From contig NW_024041150.1 in assembly GCF_014851395.1 (NCBI RefSeq), forward strand, positions 7,386,208 through 7,450,207: a DNA stretch of 64,000 bases, in the 5' to 3' direction. Below the pieces are notes generated by a model. It did no database searches. It saw nothing but the letters and a program-made list of their open reading frames with translations, and had not been told where the DNA came from. Positions 59,331 to 64,000 of this stretch are shown here, piece after piece. The stretch's first letter is position 1; every line of letters starts with the position of its first letter. The stretch is from Micropterus salmoides (Eukaryota > Chordata > Actinopteri > Centrarchiformes > Centrarchidae). Made by a program: the position numbers and the translations under genes.

Positions 59331-60995
59331 TCATACTGATGAACTGCTGATATCATTGCTGTCCATTCTGCAGCAACACACAGAGGCCAAAAGCTTGTCT
59401 ATGAACCCTTTCCTCATGAACACATACAGGACCAAGTCTGCAAGAGGACTCAACTTAACAAAGATGAGATACAGGAGTTCTAGGGTCCAGTGATATCCTC
59501 CCAATAACAAAATGATGCTGGGCAGGAACAGCAGAGTGTAAATAAGCAGCACCAGAACCAAAATCCCCACAATTCGTCGTTTTTCATCAGAGGGGACCGA
59601 GATGGAAGCAGACAGGGCTTTGAGGGTCCCAACCAGGGAGAATATTAACAGAGGGAAGGGAATGAGGAAGAGGACGAGGAGGACAGTGAAGAATATGTGT
59701 AGAGTCACACCATAAAGCCAACAAATTAACAAAAAGAGAAGTGGAAGGACCCAGACCAGGACACAGACCACCACAAAGGTCTTGATGGTTCGTCTGAAGC
59801 GGTACCACAGTGGGTGGGCGATGACCAAATACCTGTAATACAAGATGGACACAAAGTCTTTGAGGAGCTTCAGAGTTATAAACTAATATAATGTTCAGAC
59901 ACAGAAGGAGCTCCACACATACTGGATAGACAGACAGATACCTTTCCAGGGAGATGCAGACCATGAAGTAAACACTGGCAATCAGAGAAGTGACGTAAAT
60001 TAATAAGAAGATGTGAAATATCTTTCCATACACATCTGATGCCACCTGAACGATCATGCAGCAGAACTGAATCAGGTCACTAATGAGAAGGTTGATGACG
60101 TAGATGGGAGCAACATGATCTCTTCTCACCTGCAGGAAAACATTGGTAAAAGTCAACAAGCAGTTGGAAACATGTTGTGAAGTCCACCTCCTCCCAAATC
60201 TGTCATCTTGCTCTGCCCAGCAGCTGCAGTCAGAGCCATTTCTGACTTTTTCATCCAACAGAAATCTCAGATATGACCCACTGGCCAATCACTGCAGGAA
60301 CAAGACTAAGGGCCAGATTTCCTGCAGCTTCTGCAGCAGTTTTTCAGCCACAGATATGAAGCGTTAATTAATTAAAATAGGGTTTTCAGTTTTCGCCATG
60401 TAGTCAAAAAAAAAAGTCTAGTCAGAAATGGGCGTGGCATTTACCACGAGATTCAGCTCGATCCTTCAAACGCGTGGATATATTTTTGATATCCGCCACT
60501 CTATGCGGGAGTTAAAGCGATTTGAATGTGCCAAACTTTGGACCTTGCTTGTAGCGCCCCCTAGTGGTTGAAGTCGGCGAATTTTTTCGCATGCCGTTGT
60601 CTCATGGGCCTGAACCTACCCTGTGAGTTTCGCATCCCTAGCCCTTACCGTCTGGGCTGCAGTAGTGGAATTAGGCAAAAATTCACAGAAGAATGAAAGT
60701 AATAAAAATCTGAGCGATTACAATAGGGTTCCCAGCTCCGCTGGTACTGGGAACCGCAATGCCTTGCATTCGCGGGTTCCCAGCCCCATTCGGCCTTGGA
60801 CCCATAACTCTCAGAATGTCAGAATGTACATACCATAGAATAAAGAGAATAGATGGCCACCATGGTCAGAGGAAGGCCGACAGCAACGATTATGCATGTC
60901 ACCACACGTACAGGGTCAATGTGGTATTTGGAGGTGGTGTTGCTGTAATCGTAGCTTTGGTTCTGTGAGCTGCTGGTAATGTTGAGCCCTTCCAT
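59331..60995 (-). CDS. Rhodopsin-like (class A) GPCR, three exons, 283 residues
   Basis: Exon 1 60995-60834, exon 2 60129-59942, exon 3 59832-59331, with GTATGT and GTATCT donors and CTGCAG and TTACAG acceptors; phases match. The N-terminus MEGLNITSSSQ has glycosylation-type sites. TM1 lies at about residues 31-52, TM2 about 64-82 with the conserved Asp (LLISDLIQFCC), then TM3 ending LERY (116-118), TM4 about 135-157, TM5-TM6, and TM7 SPLADLVLYVFM. The tail has a CCC palmitoylation-type cluster. It resembles the fish GPR4/GPR68-like receptor group by motif, but that is tentative. Odd features are no TM3 cysteine for the usual disulfide, no CWxP in TM6, and DL instead of DP in TM7. Ligand unknown. 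An insertion sits in intron 1. Confidence 0.85.
60395..60790. mobile_element. Non-autonomous element in GPCR intron 1 with terminal hairpin
   Basis: Bounded roughly by the end of receptor-like intron sequence and the exon 1 donor side. Its 3' part reads AAAAATCTGAGCGATTACAA, then TAGGG, then the hairpin GGTTCCCAG...CTGGGAACC (60730-60755). This parallels the module at 46938-46989 (ATCCGAGCAATTTCAATAGGG plus hairpin) but with a different hairpin sequence, suggesting a related family. GCGCCCCCTAGTGG-type words occur inside. Confidence 0.45.
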
Positions 60996-61365
60996 TCTTC
61001 AGAGTGAAACCTGTTTGAGAGATCAGGTTATTAAAGGGAGCAGGTTTTTAATATCTACCTAACATTGTTCAGTGACATCACTAAAGCTGTGAGGTGAAGT
61101 TCACACAAACACAGTGTACCTATAATTTACCCACAATCATATCAAATCACAAACTGCTGTCTTTCACTTTCTATCATCATTCCACTACATTTGTTAACGT
61201 TTAACTTTTATTTAATCAAATAAAAAAAGAAGAACAAATATCTGTATGTGCTGATGTGAGGTCGTTACTGCAGCCACAGAACATCGTCCAGCTGTTTCAG
61301 TAACTTAATGTTTAATGTTAATGCTCATTGGTTTAGGACATCCTGCCTGTCTCCTGTACTCGATG
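60996..61365 (-). repeat. 5' flank of the intact GPCR gene
   Basis: It is nearly identical to 40434-40830 upstream of the broken paralogue up to about GATGCCCC, after which the two diverge. It probably contains the promoter and 5' UTR. I could not pinpoint a TATA box. Confidence 0.75.
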
Positions 61366-62359
61366 CCCCACCACTTTTTGATCATATTTCATAGTCACTT
61401 TTGCATTATTTACAGTTTCACACTTCAACAACTTGTCCACATTGTGTGCTGTGTCTTCAATAAATGGACGTACAAGTGCACTTTGATAACCAACTTTAAG
61501 CTCCTTTGTCATTTAAGCCATCTAGTGCTACTTTCCGTCAAGTTAATCAACAGTCTTTAGCTATGTGGTGATGTGTGCCTCAATAAACGCTACGTGCCAG
61601 AATGCCCATAACGTATAGTTGTATCAACATATACTGTATGTTTTTAGTCAACAACTGACAATATTTCAACAATATTCAGTTTCATATCAAACCGGAGGGA
61701 TAATAAATACTAACTATTCTAATAATATATTTTAAACTATGTAAAGTGCCTAATTTTTTTGAAATAATGAAATAAAGTGTAGCTTGAAGTGTTGGAAGTC
61801 CAATTTTATGATAAACTGGTTTTGTAACTGCCTGTGGGAAGAATGTACATCTGTACATTCTTGATTAAAAGTACAGTAAATGCTAGAAAAGCTGTGCGGG
61901 TTAAAGTAGAAATGCTCCGTCACGAGGCAGGTAGGTCTCAATAATAAATTGGCTATAGGTTGGCTGTCCGGAGAGGACGGCGGCTAGGTATGGATCCAGA
62001 CCGCGGTCCGCCTATTAGCAGGCACGTGCACACATAGACACTTTTTTCTGGGATGCTTGTTATTGTTTTTTAATAAATGAATATACAGTATGTTTATTCC
62101 TGTTTTCAACAGATTCCCTGTCAAACAAATATATTTATTGGGAAAAAAAATCTAAGTAGGCTATCAGGTCAGAAGATGAGACTTTGGAGTTTCCGATGCG
62201 TGCGCGTTCTCTCTCTCTCTCTGTTTCAATTCAAATTAGATTTATTGGCATGAATGTAACAACAATATTGCCAAAGTATCATACATACAACATAAGAACA
62301 ATCAACCCCATACATTTCATTAAACAAGTAATTAAATTAAATAAATAAATAAAACAGTA

Positions 62360-62360
<1 letters not shown>
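61366..62360. other. Gene-free stretch
   Basis: No coding frame recognised. At 62222-62290 the sequence TTAGATTTATTGGCATGAAT with ATTGCCAAAGTAT resembles the 3' end of a common fish retroposon, but only about 70 bp is present. Confidence 0.35.

Positions 62361-62397
<37 letters not shown>
62361..62397. repeat. GT dinucleotide microsatellite
   Basis: About 17 uninterrupted GT units directly upstream of the repeat element that begins near 62420. Confidence 0.95.
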
Positions 62398-62398
<1 letters not shown>

Positions 62399-62419
62399 AA
62401 AAATAACAAAATAAAATAG

Positions 62420-63832
62420 CGTTGGGCGGGCCCTCGCACTTGTAGCGCGTCCGGGTGTGAGCCGGCCGATTTGCATATTCTGGAGCTCTGCCGGTGCGGC
62501 TGTGAGTTTGCTACGCGGTTCCGACGCCGCATGAAGGTGTTATATGTCACTTCCTGTGTCCCCTATGTGGAGCTACATAGCACTTGCCGCTATGAATATA
62601 AATCGGTATTGGCGTGTAGATGTCTGGGGGTCGGAGAGTTATCAAGCACGTAAAGTTTGGTTCAGATGTTAGCATGTACACTGAAGTTACAACAACTTCC
62701 TGTGTCGTGGCGAAGAGTTGATCTTTGACGCCACGGACACGCCCATTGACGAAAACTCACAGATAGCACAACTTTTCATCTTCAATGCCTTTAGAAGGCA
62801 CAGCACAAATTTGAAGTCGGTCGGCCTAAATCCCTAGGAGGAGTTCGTTAAAGTACGGAGTGTGTAAATCATCCAAAATTTGACGTAAAATTCAAAATGG
62901 CCGACTTCCTGTTGGTTTTAGGGCATCGCTCAGAGAGACTTTTTTGAGCGTCTGGACAAGATACACGTACCACAGAAAATTTGTCAGCATGTACATGTGT
63001 TCAGGGCGGGACTCTCATCCTACATGTACACTTTGGTCCAGATGTGAGCATGTACACTGAAGTTACGACAACTTTCTGTGTCATGGCGAAGAGTTGATCT
63101 TTGACGCCACACCACGGACACGCCCATTGACGAAAACTCGCAAATAGCACAACTTTTCATCTTCAATGCCTTTAGAAGGCACAGCACAAATTTGAGGTCG
63201 GACTAAATCCCTAGGAGGAGTTCGTTAAAGTACGAAGTGTGTAAATCATCCAAAATTTGACGTAAAATTCAAAATGGCCGACTTCCTGTTGGGTTTAGGC
63301 TATGGCTCCAAGAGACTTTTTTGAGCGTCTGGACAAGATACACGTACCACAGAAAATTCGTGCACGTAGGTGAAACGTGCAGCGGGGGCTGCTTCGTTAA
63401 AAGTCACTTCCTGTTGCCAGCAGGTGGCGCTATGACTGTGGGTGAATGTCGGCATGTACATGTGTTCAGGGCGGGACTCTCATCCTACATGTACACTTTG
63501 GTCCAGATGTGAGCATGTACACTGAAGTTACAACAACTTCCTGTTTCATGGCGAATCATCGACGCCACAGACACGCCCATTGACGAATACTCAACTTTTC
63601 ATCGTCAATGCCTTTAGAAGGCACAGCAGAAATTTGACGTCGATCCGACTAAATCCCTAGGAGGAGTACGAAGTGTGTAAATTATCCAAAAATGGCCGTA
63701 AAATTCAAAATGGACTTCCTGTTGACTTTAGGCTATGGGTTCTTGAGGCTTTTTTGTGCGTCTTGATACGATACATGTCCCCAGAAAATTTTGTGCATGT
63801 AGGTTGAACGTGAAAGAGGGGCATATTTGTTC
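62420..63832. mobile_element. Second copy of the 465-bp-unit repeat element, with its left end
   Basis: It starts with GGGCGGGCCCTCGCAC, whose GGGCCC and GCAC elements partly mirror the right-hand terminal module at 46942-46988. It then carries about three units of the same tandem array (markers near 62705, 63084 and 63546). The first unit has an internal loss of about 85 bp and the last is truncated. The array continues up to a BEL/Pao fragment. Confidence 0.7.
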
Positions 63833-63835
63833 CAA

Positions 63836-63961
63836 TTCGGAGTGAATCACCCCCACAAGCCAGGTCAAATCAGAGTTGTGTTCGACTCTAACAACGGATG
63901 TCTTGAGGTTCTGATACGTTTCCGCCACGAACAGATTGCTGTCACTGCGGACGTTAAGTAA
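63836..63961 (+). pseudogene. BEL/Pao retrotransposon reverse-transcriptase scrap
   Basis: The plus-strand frame reads FGVNHPHKPGQIRVVFDSNN then EVLIRFRHEQIAVTADVK and a stop. These are two RT blocks typical of BEL/Pao elements (the IRVVFD block and the AVTADI block with the first catalytic Asp). The stretch that normally separates them is deleted. The surrounding sequence is the repeat array upstream and unknown sequence downstream. Confidence 0.7.
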
Positions 63962-64000
63962 ATGTTCCATAGCTAGGGGATCGCTTGGAGAGATTCACTA

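Overview
This window is eukaryotic, most likely from a ray-finned (percomorph-type) fish. The grounds are the repeats: L2-type LINEs ending in CAATT-type repeats, Penelope-like elements with a GIY-YIG endonuclease, PIF/Harbinger, mag-type Ty3/gypsy and BEL/Pao fragments, and a spliced rhodopsin-like receptor. There is no operon structure. Most of the 64 kb is nested transposons in various states of decay, with two runs of exactly 500 N (6933-7432 and 44006-44505), the usual placeholder for a scaffold gap of unknown size.

Layout. 1-6932 and 9914-16844 are two almost identical copies of one 6.93-kb block. It holds a broken I-type LINE interrupted by a 1.39-kb terminal-inverted-repeat element, followed by unassigned DNA. 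Between the copies lie the gap, the 3' flank of a lost receptor gene, an LTR-like insertion and one isolated receptor exon. 16829-25846 is a Ty3/gypsy pol region split by an LTR-like element, which is itself split by a near full-length L2 LINE; both insertions have visible target-site duplications. 25850-34330 holds a Penelope tail, a second L2, an older LINE, a SINE scrap and a GC-rich repeat. 34330-40830 is a wrecked receptor gene containing a Harbinger transposon. 41000-43480 is repeats. 44506-46988 is a tandem array with a period of about 465 bp. 47155-48440 is a LINE interrupted by a Penelope element.

Two loci look like genes. The first, on the minus strand from about 56.4 to 49.85 kb, is a seven-coding-exon gene I reconstructed from splice sites. 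It encodes a protein with a CxxC zinc-ribbon motif at each end, separated by a conserved central domain and a 19-unit 24-bp coding minisatellite. It needs three single-base corrections to read through. I do not know its function, and it is the best candidate here for something undescribed. The second, at 59331-60995 on the minus strand, is an intact three-exon class A GPCR of 283 residues. Pieces of at least two paralogues lie at 35837-36118 plus 40236-40433 and at 9647-9838, so this was a receptor cluster since broken up by transposons.

The window ends in a second array of the 465-bp repeat (62420-63830) and a BEL/Pao reverse-transcriptase scrap. Many breaks are single-base indels, often in homopolymers, and the two 6.9-kb copies differ mostly by indels. 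Base-level assembly error is therefore a real alternative to biological decay for several of the pseudogene calls.
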